From: Crotophaga sulcirostris
Taxonomy: Eukaryota; Chordata; Aves; Cuculiformes; Crotophagidae
Assembly: GCA_013397455.1 (NCBI GenBank)
Contig: VYZB01000211.1
Location: 143,468 to 207,467 of the forward strand
Length of the DNA: 64,000 bases
Direction of reading: 5' to 3'
Of this stretch, positions 12,664-25,529 are shown piece after piece. Under the pieces are notes generated by a model. It was not told where the DNA came from, ran no database searches, and was given only the letters and a program-made list of their open reading frames with translations. Within the stretch, counting starts at the first letter, position 1, and every line of letters starts with the position of its first letter. The position numbers and the translations under genes were made by a program.

Positions 12664-14370
12664 TGGAACTAGCAAGTAAATCAAAATGCTTCCCAACAGC
12701 TTTCATAGGCAACTCTCAGGAAAACCATCTCCAGTAATAGCTGTTGGCTAAAATGTACCCCTTTATTGACTAATACAGACAAATAGGCATCAAGTGATTC
12801 ATCTAATCCTAAAATAGGCATCCAGAGGTTGATAAGAAACGATATATTCTTCTGAGGTGGTACTTTGTCTATTGACTATACATAGGTCTATAATATGTAG
12901 CTCAAATCTGACTTTTAGCTCTCCTAATTTGAGGAGTCTAAATTTCATAGTCTGCCTCCAGAGCTGATCCATGCAAATTGTTACAACTTAATTACAATTC
13001 TGTATAATTGTATACAAACCACCAAATGTTCAATAAATTCAAAGCACGTCTTTCTGCATCGCTGGTCAAAATAGTAACAAGCAAAGCCGATAACCTGCTG
13101 CCAAATACAAGTGAAATTTCAGAGCTTCTTTGATCCTGTATCTCAAAAAGTTTTTTTAAAACCTGTGAATACTCAGTATTCAGGTCAGTTTAGATGTTAC
13201 TGTGACTGGTGTATCAAAACCAACTCTTAATTAAATCCATAGAATGATCAAACAGAAGCCAAGAAGTAAAACAAGAAATAAGCAGACGAACATCTGAAGA
13301 CAAAATAAGGACAATGAAATAATTATACAGGAAGAGTTTCTTGCACAATTAACTTTACAAACAAATCATAAGAATACTAGAATGGAGACTTAAAAGCGTA
13401 AGTCCTTACATTTCCAAAATGAATGCAGGCAAAGCTGGCGTGGTTCCAAAATCCGCAAAATATTTATTATTTAGGTTTTTCTTCCTCTTTTATAATCAAT
13501 TCACAATTAAACAAGTTGTAATTATAATTCAGATACTGGTAAAATACACTCTGTGGTGCTAACCATTGATAGATTTGTAAACAAAAGCAGCTGGACTGGA
13601 ATTTCTTCAAGGAAATATTTACATGCCAACAGTTTATCAAACTGAAAGTCTGCAGATAAATCTACACTTAGGCATTATGTTAATGACGATAGCAACGATG
13701 ATTCATATTCTTAGTTGTAGATGCTTTGTACTGCTACAGCTGTAAAACAATAAAACCTGGAAGGAAAAAGGATAAGGAGGCAGGCCTAGGGTTTTACTCC
13801 TCTGCCTTCTTTCAAGGTTAGAACATTTGTAACATTATACTGGAAATAATGATCAAAAATAGGGCCATTGTCCAAGATTCTTTCACCTCTAGAGGCCAGA
13901 TTTCTGGAGGTATGTAATTGATGTAGGATGCAGTAAGCACTTCATGGGATTTTACAATAGCAGCGGTGTCCACTGAAATTTTAAATGGATATCCATGCAG
14001 TTTGAAAATCTCAGTACATACCAAACCATACATTTGACAAACTAAGCACGCACATGTTTATTAAATCTTCTTACTGCTTTGATGCCAGAAAACATTAGTA
14101 ACTGCTTTAAAATTTTTTACCTGCATGGTTCCTATTCAGTATTCTCAGTTTGCATGCCAGTACCCAGATCTTGTGATTTAAAGGGGATCATAGCCCATGG
14201 AAAAGTATGAACACCTTCCTATTAGTTGTCACTTGTCATCCTTTCGGGAGTGACTGATAGATAACTCTTAACAGAATGTCTGAAGAGTTCAATACAGGGC
14301 ACTGTGTATTTGAATGCAAACAAACAACAAAAAAAGAATAAATGAATGAAAAGTATTAGAAAGACATGGA
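12664..14370. other. Intergenic, no feature recognised
   Basis: AT-rich unique-looking sequence. The minus-strand 71-codon frame at 13818-14033 has no domain and no partner exon. Confidence 0.55.
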
Positions 14371-14385
14371 TAATAATAATAATAA
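14371..14385 (+). repeat. Short (TAA)n microsatellite
   Basis: Five TAA units immediately upstream of the CR1 copy at 14396. Confidence 0.8.
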
Positions 14386-14395
14386 AGAATAAAAA

Positions 14396-14815
14396 GGGCT
14401 ACAAAGATGAACAAAGGGCTGGAGCACCTCTGCTATGAGGATGGGCTGGTAGAGGGTGGCTCCTGGGGTGACCTCATAGCAGCCTTCCAGCATCTGAAGG
14501 GGCTACAGGAAATATGAGGAGAGACTTTTTACAAGGGCTTGTAGTGATAGGATGAGGGGGAACAGCTTTAAATTGGAAGGGGGAAGATTTAGATTAGACA
14601 TCAGGAAAAAATTCTTCACAATAAGGGTGGTGAGACACTGGCACAGGTTGCCCAGGTAAGCTGTGGGTGCCCCCTCCCTGGACGTGTTCAATGCCAGGTC
14701 AGATGGGTCTTGAGCAGCCTGGGCTGGTGGGAGGTGTCCCTGCCTATGGCAGGGGGACTGGAACTGGATGGGCTTTAAGGTCCCTTCCAACTCAAACCAT
14801 TCTATGGTTCCATGA
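14396..14815 (+). mobile_element. CR1 LINE 3' fragment
   Basis: A 5'-truncated CR1 containing GGAGCACCTCTGCTATGAGG, then GGGGAACAGCTTTAAATTGG, then TTAGATTAGACATCAGGAA. It ends TTCCAACTCAAACCATTCTA followed by TGGTTCCATGA, the usual CR1 3' terminus. Frames are broken; the local open frames on both strands (14503-14790, 14667-14855) are by-products. Confidence 0.93.
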
Positions 14816-17800
14816 AAAACTGGAGACAGGAGGGTGCATGAACTTAGGTAATTAAGACTTCTGTTTATGTCAGGAGAAATTCAGGAGAAAGAGGCACCTT
14901 CCCAGGAAAAATCAACTCATATTAATGCTTAAAATTTCTTCTACATCACTGATTTGTTCGCTGGATTTTGATTTTAAGGAGAGGTAGAGGTAATTTCAAA
15001 GAGACCTCGAGTTGAAGGATCTCATTCCTTACTGAGAGTGAAAGATCCTTTCCCTCCCCATGCAGGCCTTTGTGAGTAGCACCGAAATACAGTGAATTGG
15101 GAACACATCCACCTAGCAGAAAGACTCAGCTTCATTCTAGCCTGATCGGCTACAGTGAAAGTCATCCATTTCAGATAAGAGATAAATCTTTCTTCCTTTC
15201 TTCTCTCAAATAAAACATTCTTCAGGTGAGCAGTTGAATAATGGGTCGGCTGGTGGAGTAGTCTGGAAATATGAAAGTATAATTCACAATGGCAATAACT
15301 GCACATGATTAGAGCTAAATGGGGGCAACACAGTTTGAATGTACTGGGGAACAGGAGTTTTTTTGTGGTGAGCTATGTTATGCCTGAGCAGACGAGTGTG
15401 GGTAACACACTAAAGCAAGATATATACTAGCACATTAAATGTAATCACTAAAGTTCAAGAGCCCTGTGTTGAAGCAGTATAGAGCGATCCTTATATGCAA
15501 AACTCTTTCGCTTTTCAAAGTCAAACTGACCCATGCTGGTTGCTGCACCACCCCCAGAATAATCTGGAGCAGAGCTAGCTGGCACAGGTCACTACTTGGT
15601 GAGGGACCATTCTAGCAAAACAGCAGCACAAATGGTCAATTCCCATGACTTGAAAACTTCCAATTTCATTCAGTTTTCTGTTATAACAGCTTAAAACAAT
15701 GATTCCAACCTTTTGGTTGGTTTGGGCGGTTTTGTGGTTGTTTGTTGGGTTGGCGGTTTTTTTTTACTGTGTTTTCTTAAGATCAAAGGAGGGCTGTGGT
15801 ATATAACCTGTGCCACATCCTAGGATGTAATACTGTGTGCAGTCAGAGTGATTGCCTTGCATATATAATGAACAAATTTCATGTCCTGGAAACCTCTAAT
15901 TTATTGAATACGTAAAGGACAGCAGTTTTGCACGTGCTCAGTGCATTCTGGAGGCACAAGATGTAAGCAAAACCTTGTACACATAGACCTTTTGTTTCTT
16001 TGCAGGTGTTGGATTTATTGCATACATACAAAAGAACTGCAGGAGATGTATGGTTAGCAGTGACTCAGATTAAGATCACAGATAGGATAAGCTCTGACTG
16101 CTGCTAAAATGATTCAGTCAGTCCTTGATAGCTCTCATTCTGCCTTTGAGAAGGAGGCTGACAGAAATATTGTCAGCCGAGTAGAAGCTTCCATTGAGCT
16201 CTCTGTGGACTGCAGACTGAGAATCCCTAGTTACTGCACTACTAAAGCCTAATCAAGTAAGAGAAATGACATAAATCTTTTAATGTGTATTTTGGAAATC
16301 ACACCAGCTAGGGAAAACAGTGAGCATTAAAAGAGTATCACTGAGTTAAAAGAACAAAATGGAGAAGAATTGGTGGAACCTGAGCATTTCCATTTCTATC
16401 TGCATTCCTGTTAAACTGCATTCCTTATATATAGCAGTAGAAAAAATGGGATGAAAATCAAAGAAGAAAGCAGCTATTTTTACCCTGAATGAAACAATAT
16501 TTAAAAAAATAAAACTTCTATCACTGAAAACTCTTCACAGTGCACAAAACAAACTGCAGTTTTCAAAGATGTCCCTTGGTACTAACGTTTTTCTTTGCCA
16601 GAAGCTCATTTGCTATGGCCAAATGTTTGCTGATTCAAATAAAAGTACCTCACCAACAATTTGCAGAATAATTTAACTTGAACTTGGCCAGCTCAGATTA
16701 GAAAAGAAATTACTTAAATTGAAAAAGGAATAAACCTTGTTCAAAATACAGTTTGCTCTTTCTACCTCAAATTAAATACAAAGGAAAGATATAGCGGCAC
16801 TCTCTTTAATAACCACTTAGAAGAACATGCAGCATTTATAATGAAATATTTTTAAACTTGAATATAACATACTACTAGAGACTACTAGAAAAATGCATTG
16901 TACAACTCATCTACCCATGCAAGCATAATAGGAGGGTCCATGGTGAGCAGAAGTCTTGAGGTAAGTGCCTGCTCTTGTTCTCACAAAATACACTCTTCGT
17001 ACAGTCACAAATATGATCTTTATGTATGCTGATAGTTGCTCAGTAAATTAAAAGGAAAAGCATTAGTCATTATTATCATGGTCTGTCTCCACCCAAGTAA
17101 CACCTGGCAGGGAAAAAAAACCAAAACTCTTTTGAATCAGTAGCTATTTTATTGATTAATTTAAGCATAAGAAAATTAAGCACGGCAAAGCACAATACCC
17201 TTGATGCCGTTCATTTACCCCTCTATGCAACGTCTCCTCAGTCTCCTCATTGCCTGCTGAAAAGCGTCACTCAGGCCAAGGTCCCACCTATCAGATCTAA
17301 TTTAATAGGTCCACTTGAAATCTGAACTTTTGCAGGATTTATTTGACCTTTTGTAGTCAACACATTGCAAAGGCCAGGAGTTCTAGTCACTGTGTTTCCA
17401 TTGCTGATTGCTGTGGTACAAGGAGACAAGGAACCCACAAGCACAGTTGCAAGGCAAATTCATGCTACAAATGTCCATTTTTGCACGTAAAATTGCTAAT
17501 GTAGACACACCTCTAGTGTGCTTTGAAGAGACAGGAGCTACAGGACATCAGGGCTGTGCATTTCTCAAGTCAAGTGGTAGGAGTGCTTTCCCAAGTAGTG
17601 TGAGGTGGGGGTTCAGATTGTTTTCTGCTCTCACTGGGTTCACACTCCCTCTCTTCTCTACCGGAAGAGTGTAACTCCGAACAGTTACAGCTTGATGTGC
17701 AAAAGGAAGTACTCAACTTACTGCTAAAAGAATGGGAGCAAAAAGAGAATAAGAACAAAACTGCATAGTTCATCCTAGTTGTAGGGCACATAGGGTATTG

Positions 17801-19547
17801 GACTCTCGAACTGTGGAACTGTGGAAATGGTTGTGATTGGCAACTGTATATTTCCTTGACCTCAATGATTCTGCCTGGTTATGTGGGAACACTTCTGAGC
17901 ATAATGCAACACATTGTTCACCTTAGATTTTGTCCCCCAAGAGAAGGTCATTCTGCTGCTAGACATCTAGGTGCTTTAAAGGGGAACTGAAATATCACTA
18001 GGGACCAAGGAGCTTCCAGGTCAGTAACAGAAACATTTGGTAAGCTTTACATACTTAAAAAAGGTAGGTTATTTATTATGGTTTTGAATTAGACACGTGG
18101 ACACAGCTGGAGTTTCTTTTTAGGCATTTTGAATTTTGAAATCCGTGGACTAATTTTCTGCTATAATCCTTTTGATCTACCTTTTTTCCCTCCACGTTTG
18201 TCTATACTTTACTTTCACTTTTCACAGTGAATTTGTTTTCAACCCTTAGTCCTCCATTTGAGTCTTATCTTCTTACTAGATGCCATGTATACACTTACAG
18301 TGTTGTAGAGGTTTGAGACAGAGGCAGATAGGATAAGATCTCACCTGGAAGAAACTGAGAATTAGAGCTTTTTCTTATTATTATTTACTGCCTCTGTAAG
18401 TTCTGTGTAAGGTGGCCTGTGAACTTGTTCAGCTTCCACCACTGAAATGGTTTCAAAGGGTAATACCAGCATCTGTTTCCCAGAGGTGTGCCTGTTATTG
18501 ATCAGCTCACAAAGAAGGTAATACTTTATCTCTGTCCTCTTCAATTGTTAAATTGAGTTCAGATTGTTCAAGAGATTCGTGTGGAAACTTATTTCTGGCT
18601 TCCAATATATCATCCCATCACTGAAAAGCCAGATTTTGCAGCATCAGTTTGGTCACAGTGAGCAGAAGCCAAATGGTTATTAGTTTCTTCTGAATGGAAT
18701 TGAAAACAATGCCTGCTTGCCTAGAAACCTGCCAAATGAGTTTGTTTGCTGCATCTATATCTTACCAGATCTTTCTAAAGAATTTCTTTAGAATCCAGTT
18801 TCTCCTTATTGTATCTCTATTTACTTTCATCTTGACAACCGAAATCTCCTCTTGCCACCTACGCTCTATTCAAAATTCTGTTGCAGGCTCTTTCTCTCAG
18901 TCTGCCTTCCTGACCACAACCACCTTCTTTTTCTTTCTTCTTCCCCTACTTTGCAATTCACCCAGTAATTGGCACCCCAAAACCAAAAGTGGGGTTTTTT
19001 CCCTACGAAATCCTTCAGCACTGAGCCCTAGCTAAATATACTTGTACTTCACAGATACAGACAGTGAAGCCCAAAGAAAATCCTTTTGTCTCTCCAGTTT
19101 TGAAATGTAAAGTTTAACCTATTCATAACTCAGCTTTCCAGCCTGCACAATAACACCTGCTTCACAGAGAAGTCAACAAGCCAAATTAACTTTTTCAAAA
19201 TCCTTCGTATCTTAGAGTGGGAAAAATCTATAGAACTACAAAATAGTTGGATGCCTTGAAATACAAACCACTTCCAAGAAAGCAATTTCAAAAACTAAAG
19301 GAAGTATACTTTAAAAGGAGGATCTGTTCCAGCTCATAATTTCCAATTTTCACTAAGGCTGTCTGGCCAGTGTACCCAATAAAAAATGAATGGGAAAGTT
19401 CACTCCAAGTCCAGTCACTTTTTGATTATTAGACATATTATTTGCTCACTTTGCGTTTTATTTATTTATTGCTAGAAATTTGGTCTGAGAACTGATTTAT
19501 AAAGCTGCTACAGTTTCCATTTTTATTATTTAAATGAACTATAACTT
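14816..19547. other. Intergenic, no gene recognised
   Basis: About 4.7 kb of AT-rich sequence. A T/G-rich stretch at 15707-15770 (GGTTTGGGCGG-like) is simple sequence. A less AT-rich block at about 16005-16310 carries AP-1-like TGACTCAG and ATGATTCAGTCAGTC and could be a conserved non-coding element, but only alignment would tell. Open frames (17408-17674, 18694-19035 and others) lack domain support. Confidence 0.5.
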
Positions 19548-20725
19548 AAGGAAAGAGTAACCGACAGCATCTACTTGGACTTGTGCAAAGTATTCAACAC
19601 TGACCCACATGACATTCTTGTTTCTAAACTGGAGAGACGCAGATCTGGTGGATGGACCACTCAGTGGATAAGGAATTGGCTGGATGGTTGCACTTGAAAG
19701 ACTTGGGGTCAACAGCTCAATGTCCAAGTGGAGACCAGTGATGACTGTCCTTCCTCGGGGGTTGGTATTGGAACCGGTATCGTTTAACACCTTTGTCTGA
19801 GACAAGGACAATGGGATTGAGGGTAACCTCAGCAAGTTTGCCATTGACAACAAGCTATGTGGCATAGTTGACATGCTGGAGGGAAGGGATGACATAAAGA
19901 GGATCCTTGACAGGCTTGAGAGGTGGGCCTGTGCTAACCTCAGGAAGCTGAACAAGGCCAAGTGCAAGGTCCTGCACGTGGGTCAGAACAGTCCCAAGCA
20001 CCAATACAGGCTAAGCAGAGGATGGATTGACAGTAGCCCTGAAGAGAAGGACTTGGGGATGCTGGTGGATAAGAAGCTCAACATGAGCTGGGATTGTGGG
20101 CTTGCAACCCAAAAGGGCAACTGTATCCTGGGCTGTATCAAAAGAAGCACTGTCAGCAGGTCGAGGGAGGTGTTTCTGCCCCTCTATTCTGCTCTTGTAA
20201 GACCCCATCTGGAGTACTGTGTCCAGCTCTGGAATCCCTAACATAAGAAGTACATGGAACTGTTGGAATGGGTCCAGAGGAGGGCCATGAAGATGATCGG
20301 AGTGCTGGAGCACCTCTGCTATGAAGACAGGCTGAAACAGTTAGGTTTTTTCAGCCTGGAGAAGAGAAGGTTCTCGGCAGATCTTAGAGCAGACTTCCAG
20401 TACTTAAAGGGGGCCTACAAGAAAAATGGGGAGGGACTTTTTTATCAGGGGGTGTAGTTATAGGACAAGAAGTAATGGTTTTAAGCTGAAAGAGGGAAGA
20501 TTTAGATTAGATATCACAAAGAAATTTTTTCCTTTGAGGGTGGTGAGGCACTGGGACAGGTTGCCCAGAGAAGTCATGGATGCCCCATCCCTGGAGGTGT
20601 TCAAGGCTAGGTTGGGTGAGGCTTCGAGCAATCAGATGCAGTGGCAGGTGCCCCATGGCAGGGGGGTTGGAACTGGATGATCTTTAAAGTCCCTTTCAAC
20701 TCAAACTATTCCATGATTCTATGAT
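19548..20725 (+). mobile_element. CR1 LINE, 3' third of ORF2 plus 3' UTR, inactive
   Basis: This is the longest CR1 copy in the window. Its fragments read as the reverse transcriptase end: [34 protein letters not shown] and VQRRAMKMIGVLEH, then [20 protein letters not shown] followed by RLPREV. The usual catalytic FADD is altered to FAID, and the frame is interrupted by stops and shifts between 19873-20241, 20254-20457 and 20426-20680. It ends with the CR1 terminus CCATGATTCTATGAT. It begins abruptly at the base motif for the YLDL region of the reverse transcriptase, as in typical 5' truncation. Confidence 0.95.
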
Positions 20726-20974
20726 CTGCACTAGAACAGGTGCTTTTCCTCTCCCTGTACACTTTCTGTATCTTCTTTCTCATCTTGCTCTTGGTGCAGC
20801 TAATTCTTCTGGTCTTCTGATATGTAAGATCAAAAAGCTGTGAATCCTTAAACATATCCCAGAAATTCCTATTCTAGATCTGGTAACTGCTATTTATAGA
20901 CTATTTTGCTCCTTGCTAAATTGGATACAAAAGTTGTTACACCTACAAGGGCATCATGCATATACATTTTGTAG
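20726..20974. other. Short unique spacer between two CR1 copies
   Basis: About 250 bases without a recognised feature. Confidence 0.5.
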
Positions 20975-21302
20975 TTCTAGGATCATAAAAAACCTGACGT
21001 GATTAAAAAACTGAGTTTGGAATGGAGCTCTAAAGGTCAACTAGGCTCACCTGCTTTAAACTGCACAAAGTTACATCAGATTTCTCAGGAGCCTGCTCAC
21101 CTCAGGTTTGAAAATTTCCCAAGATGGAGATCCTAGAACTTCTCTGGGAAAACTTCTAGTATTTCATGACTCTCATTTTGACTTTTTTCCCCCTTATATG
21201 CACTTGGGAGTTTCCTCTGTTGCAACTGGCATCTGTTTCTTCTTGTCCTTTTGCTGTACACAGCAAGATGAATCTGGCTCTGTCTTTACAATCCAAATTT
21301 AG
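20975..21302 (-). mobile_element. Old CR1 3' end, reverse orientation
   Basis: Read on the plus strand, the order matches a reversed CR1 3' UTR of an older subfamily. A degraded AGGATCATAAAAAACCTGA is followed by TTTGAAAATTTCCCAAGATG, AACTTCTCTGGGAAAAC, GTTGCAACTGGCATCTGTTT, TCTTGTCCTTTTGCTGTACA and AATCTGGCTCTGTCTTTACA. Divergence is clearly higher than in the 19548 copy. The 64-codon frame at 21108-21302 is a by-product. Confidence 0.75.
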
Positions 21303-22379
21303 AGGATCAATTAATCAATTCACTGGACTATGACAACCATTGTTAATATAACTTGGATCAAGAAATCATGTTTATCCACAGATTATATGCAAATTCTCCC
21401 AAATTGCATAGTAGCATGTGACCTTTGGGTGTACATTAGCAAAACTTCCAAGTATTCTGCATGCCTAATTTTTTTTTTTTTATTTCCAACTTGATTCCTT
21501 TTAAGAGCTTACATTCCAGAGAATTTTTGTTTTCTCTCCCTTTGGAAATGAAGCTTTTTTCAGATGAGTCTTGTGCTTGAAATGGTGTGATACTGATGGT
21601 GATGGAACCATTATGATCGATGTGGTTGAGCTGGTGCTCATCAAAGGTATACTAATAAATTCCCCAGGATCTTGTGGATGAGTTAGACAGCAGTTACTGA
21701 AGTAAGTTTCACAGAACCCTTAAGCTACGATATTTTATGAATGGCATTGAAAATGTCTGAAGTTAAGTCAACAAAACTAGAGTATCTGTAATCAGCAGTC
21801 ATGCTTGAAAATCTTGGCCCAGGGCTTTGTGTATTGGATGATCCTGTATCAAATAACATGTAAGCAAATAACAAATGAAGCAATTCTCAAGAATTTGTAG
21901 CACCTGTAACAAATGAAGAGGTTTATCTTTCAGGTCAAAACCCAGTCTTATATTTTTTCCATAGGAAAAAAAAACATATTCTCTCTCAGTTGAGTCTGTC
22001 AGGTCCTCAAGGTTTTTCCTAGAACTTTAGGCATCTAGCTGCTGTCTCCAAACTTCTTCAGGATATGACCATAATCTACTACAAAGTTATAGGCAAGGTA
22101 TGTTTAGGGTGACCCCTCCTTGATTTTGACCTGAGCTTTGACAGAGCTTAGTTTTAGTTTAACTATGAGTACCAACACCTGACTAGCTATTGGCCCATCC
22201 AACCTCAGCCCTGTTAAATCCCAGCTACTGATAAAGCAATGATTTATTAATGGAGATAGGGTGGAACTTCTGTGAGGGCAGAGTTCCTTCCTCCCAAAAT
22301 AAACAATTTCCTGGGTTGCTTAAAAACACACAGGTAGGTGTTTAGTCTGTTACTGTAAAGATCATTTTGTTTTGGGTTG
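21303..22379. other. Intergenic, no feature recognised
   Basis: AT-rich sequence with a T12 run near 21471. No gene or repeat family recognised. Confidence 0.55.
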
Positions 22380-22720
22380 AGTTTACTTTTTTTTTCTCTT
22401 GCCTGCTTTAACCGTGCCAGAACTAACAGCAGGGGAGCTGGCTATGGCATAGCTGGGATCCTTACTGACGTAGACATATGGGACGTTTTAATTCGGATGG
22501 ACGGAGATTGTGATTGCCCTATGTACAGCTAGCCAAAATCTCAACCAATTAGCCAGCAACAACAACCTGCTGGAATCCAGTAAGCCTGTCAACCTCACAC
22601 TTGCAGCCCCCAAGTCATTTACGGATAATGAAATGGGCTGGTCCGAAAAGGTGAAACTCCTCTGCTTTCCCAAACAAGCCTGCTCCCTAATAAAAGCAGA
22701 AGCGTTCATATAGGTATGGT
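22380..22720. promoter_or_regulatory. Candidate conserved non-coding element (CpG-retaining)
   Basis: This block has higher GC than its flanks and keeps at least eight CpG dinucleotides (22413, 22469, 22484, 22494, 22502, 22622, 22644, 22703) in a region otherwise nearly free of them. It contains a CRE-like TGACGTA and the homeodomain/CCAAT-like ACCAATTAGCC. It lies about 0.8-1.1 kb beyond the predicted DACH1 poly(A) site. The open frames here (22510-22713 plus, 22488-22778 minus) lie on opposite strands and show no known domain. The enhancer reading is inference. Confidence 0.35.
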
Positions 22721-23499
22721 TCAGAAAGGAAGGCAAGGCAAGGCAGAGCAATAAGGGAGAACACTCAAAATCAATCACACTTCTCTGACTTTCGAATTGT
22801 CTGTAAACAAAAATATCTCGCTTCCAGATTTGTTCTTAAATAACCACATTTGCCTTAAAAATGATCCCTTCTTTTTTTTCTTCTCACAATAAAGCTTAAA
22901 GGTATGCTAAGCCAAAAGTATTTCTTCTCCAAATGCCTGTTTAAATGTCAAAAAACTTGCTATTTCATAAAAAATGTGTTAGGACATCAAAGTTTCTAAT
23001 CCTGTTTTATCAAGTGAAGGAGATTTGTGACAAAACCAACTGGATTACTTCTGCATTTTTGTAGTTAGGGGAATAATATGTTTTGTTCCATCAATGTGTC
23101 CACTTTACATTATTCAGCACAAAGCTTTGTGAAATAAGAATCAAGGGAATATCACAATATAAAGGAAAAAGGTACAAATAACAGCTCCGTAAACTGAGAA
23201 ATGTACATAAATAAATCATGTAGATGGGGGCAGTTTGCTTAGCTGGCAAGAAAAAAAAATATGGAAAATCTGCTTGTTAAACAATAACCACAGAGTGTGC
23301 TTTTATGATGTTTTTCACCACAGTAATTCATATTAGAGATAGAAGCAGTTGCATGTTAAATAAAATCATTCAGCATTGTTCTCTTCACATTACAAAGAGC
23401 TGACTTATGTTGTTTTTAGATGCCTCCCATTAGAAAGTAAATATTCCTCTGATGTTATACATTTCAGAAAATTTAATAAAGATGAACTGTAAATAAAGT
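22721..23499. other. Intergenic, with a short (AAGGC)n tract
   Basis: A small AAGGC triplet-unit repeat lies near 22732. The rest is AT-rich, directly beyond the predicted 3' end of DACH1. Confidence 0.5.
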
Positions 23500-23520
23500 C
23501 ACAGGGAGATTTCAGACAGT

Positions 23521-23526
23521 TTTATT
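23521..23526 (-). terminator. DACH1: Probable distal poly(A) signal AATAAA of DACH1
   Basis: TTTATT on the plus strand reads AATAAA on the gene strand, in the context ctaataaaactg. It is the farthest canonical hexamer before sequence that looks intergenic. U-rich stretches follow within about 40 bases on the gene strand. Cleavage would fall near 23500. No transcript evidence is available here. Confidence 0.5.
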
Positions 23527-25462
23527 AGCAGATTGTTGAAAAGAAAAGAAAATTAAATACAATAACAGTAAACGTGGTTCTCACATTGAAACCAGGCTCA
23601 AATAACTAGGCTACCATAGAAAAATTTCCAATTCTTGCATTATGATGTAAAAACAGATTTTTGTACAGATTTTGTACAACAAAATTCGTAATAACCTTTT
23701 TTCATTTTTAGAAAACTTTAAATATATAGATAAAAATAGACAATTTTCATAGGTCCTACATGAAGATGAGTATGTTCTGTTCCAAGGGCTTGCATAGAGC
23801 GCAAATGTGGTTATAATATAGAACAACTAGACATTAATATCTTTAAGATTACAAAAGCATATAAACAATAATATGAGCACAACTTTTCTTCATAATCTAT
23901 GTCAAAAAAATCCAAAACAAAAACCAAAAACAAAATACCAACCCAAAACCTGTATAACTAAAGAGGGGCAAAAAAAATTCAACTTACGGTAACATCTCAT
24001 GGTCTGTAATATTTACACTGTTTTTAGCAAGATTCTTTCTAAACATCCAGCTTATAAATTGGTTTCCCCTTAATCCTTAACATTTCCATTTATGTACCAA
24101 GCCAAACACTGAGGCATTCCCAAAGGTCTTGAAAGTATATACTGTAAAACTACTAAACCTACTTACAGGTGACTCTATGCAAGGAGCAGAGCAATGGTAG
24201 ATGCTACTACATATTTCAGTTGTAGGCTTTTAATTCTTTTTCTGATATGAATGATTCAAAAGCTTGCCACAAGTCCATCTAACTTTACAGCTGTTAACCC
24301 TTTAAAGACTGCATATGAAAAAACTGGAGTACAGAATCCCATATGTGTTCAAGCAACTATGAAAATTATGAAAGAACTGTGGTTAGAAAATAATGTCACT
24401 ACAAAGTATTAGGTAACAATATTTAATGAAAAATATTGCTCAATATTTCTTTAAAAAAAATTATTGTGATGTGAACTTGTATATACATCTTTCTATTGTT
24501 AAAAAAGGATTGTGGTGGAGTAAATATGAACTGCACAAAATAAATGTGTACCAGTATTGCAAGGAAGACCTACAAACTATAGAAGCTCAGTGCTAGAGTT
24601 TACAAAACATTAGATTTTTTTTTTGACAAAATAATATTAATATCCAATCAGAACTATTTTTAAAGAAATATTTGCTTTAAGTTAGGTATCTTAGACATTT
24701 AAGGTTTTGATATGTTTCCATGTAATAAATAATATTTTATATGCATAAAACATTAGATGAAGAAAGCATAATCACAAAACTTACAGTAACGGCACTGATT
24801 CACAAAATCAGTCTTTAAAGGGGTAACCCAAAAGTACGCAAAGCAAAGAACATAACTTTTAGTAATGTAATAAGCACTGTGTTGCAGTTTACTTCCAGTT
24901 ATCAGCACAAAGGTGAAAACACATATTGTAGCTTTCATAAAGACAGTGAAAGTAACACATAACCACCCATCCCTAAGACAAGGTGGGAGGGACAACAGAC
25001 TTCAACTGTATCACTCAGTTCTACGTGGAATTGGACTGATACATCAAGTGTTTGTTAGGTTTTCTTTTTTTAGCAACATTGACGTAATATGACATTAACA
25101 TATAAAAATATTTCTGGCATTTTGACTTGCTGCTCAGCCACAGTCCATTCTTAAAAGTGCACTAATCAGGGCACTAACCAGGGCTCAATATACAAATAAA
25201 AGTGGCTGATACAGAATTCTGACTTGTTACCAGATGCTTAAGATCTCATTCAGTAATACTGTGACTCCAGGACAAATATTTACATGCCTGCATGCGTTAA
25301 AACTAGAAAGGTGTCGTTCTGACCAACAGGGTGACAAAACAATATTATCTAAAATTTTCATTTCCTAAACTCTAGATTTCTACTGCATACATAATACCTT
25401 CCTTGTGTGATTTGTGTTATATACTGTACATGTGACCAACAGTTTGATAAGAAGCAGTGTCT

Positions 25463-25529
25463 TTTATTTCATAAACCCCTGCCAGTTTACAATGAGAAAT
25501 TATTACTCTTTTTATTGTATTTTTTTATT
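25463..25529 (-). terminator. Cluster of possible proximal poly(A) signals in the DACH1 3' UTR
   Basis: Three AATAAA hexamers on the gene strand (25524-25529, 25511-25516, 25463-25468) lie about 700-770 bases after the stop codon. Use of these would give a short 3' UTR lacking the three Pumilio-type sites further downstream. Such hexamers also arise by chance in AT-rich DNA, so this is only a candidate. Confidence 0.3.

Noticed and set aside
18694..19035. 113-codon plus-strand frame with a hydrophobic stretch
   Set aside because: Phe/Thr/Leu-rich by T-rich composition, no partner exon, no known family.
19539..19967. 142-codon minus-strand open frame
   Set aside because: It lies antisense to the CR1 reverse transcriptase region and is a shadow of that element.
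19873..20680. Plus-strand reverse transcriptase-like frames as an active gene
   Set aside because: They are three broken frames of a 5'-truncated CR1 with an altered catalytic FADD motif, so the element is dead.
22510..22713. 67-codon frame in the CpG-retaining block as a small gene
   Set aside because: No recognisable domain, and an equally long frame exists on the other strand. Regulatory DNA is the simpler reading.
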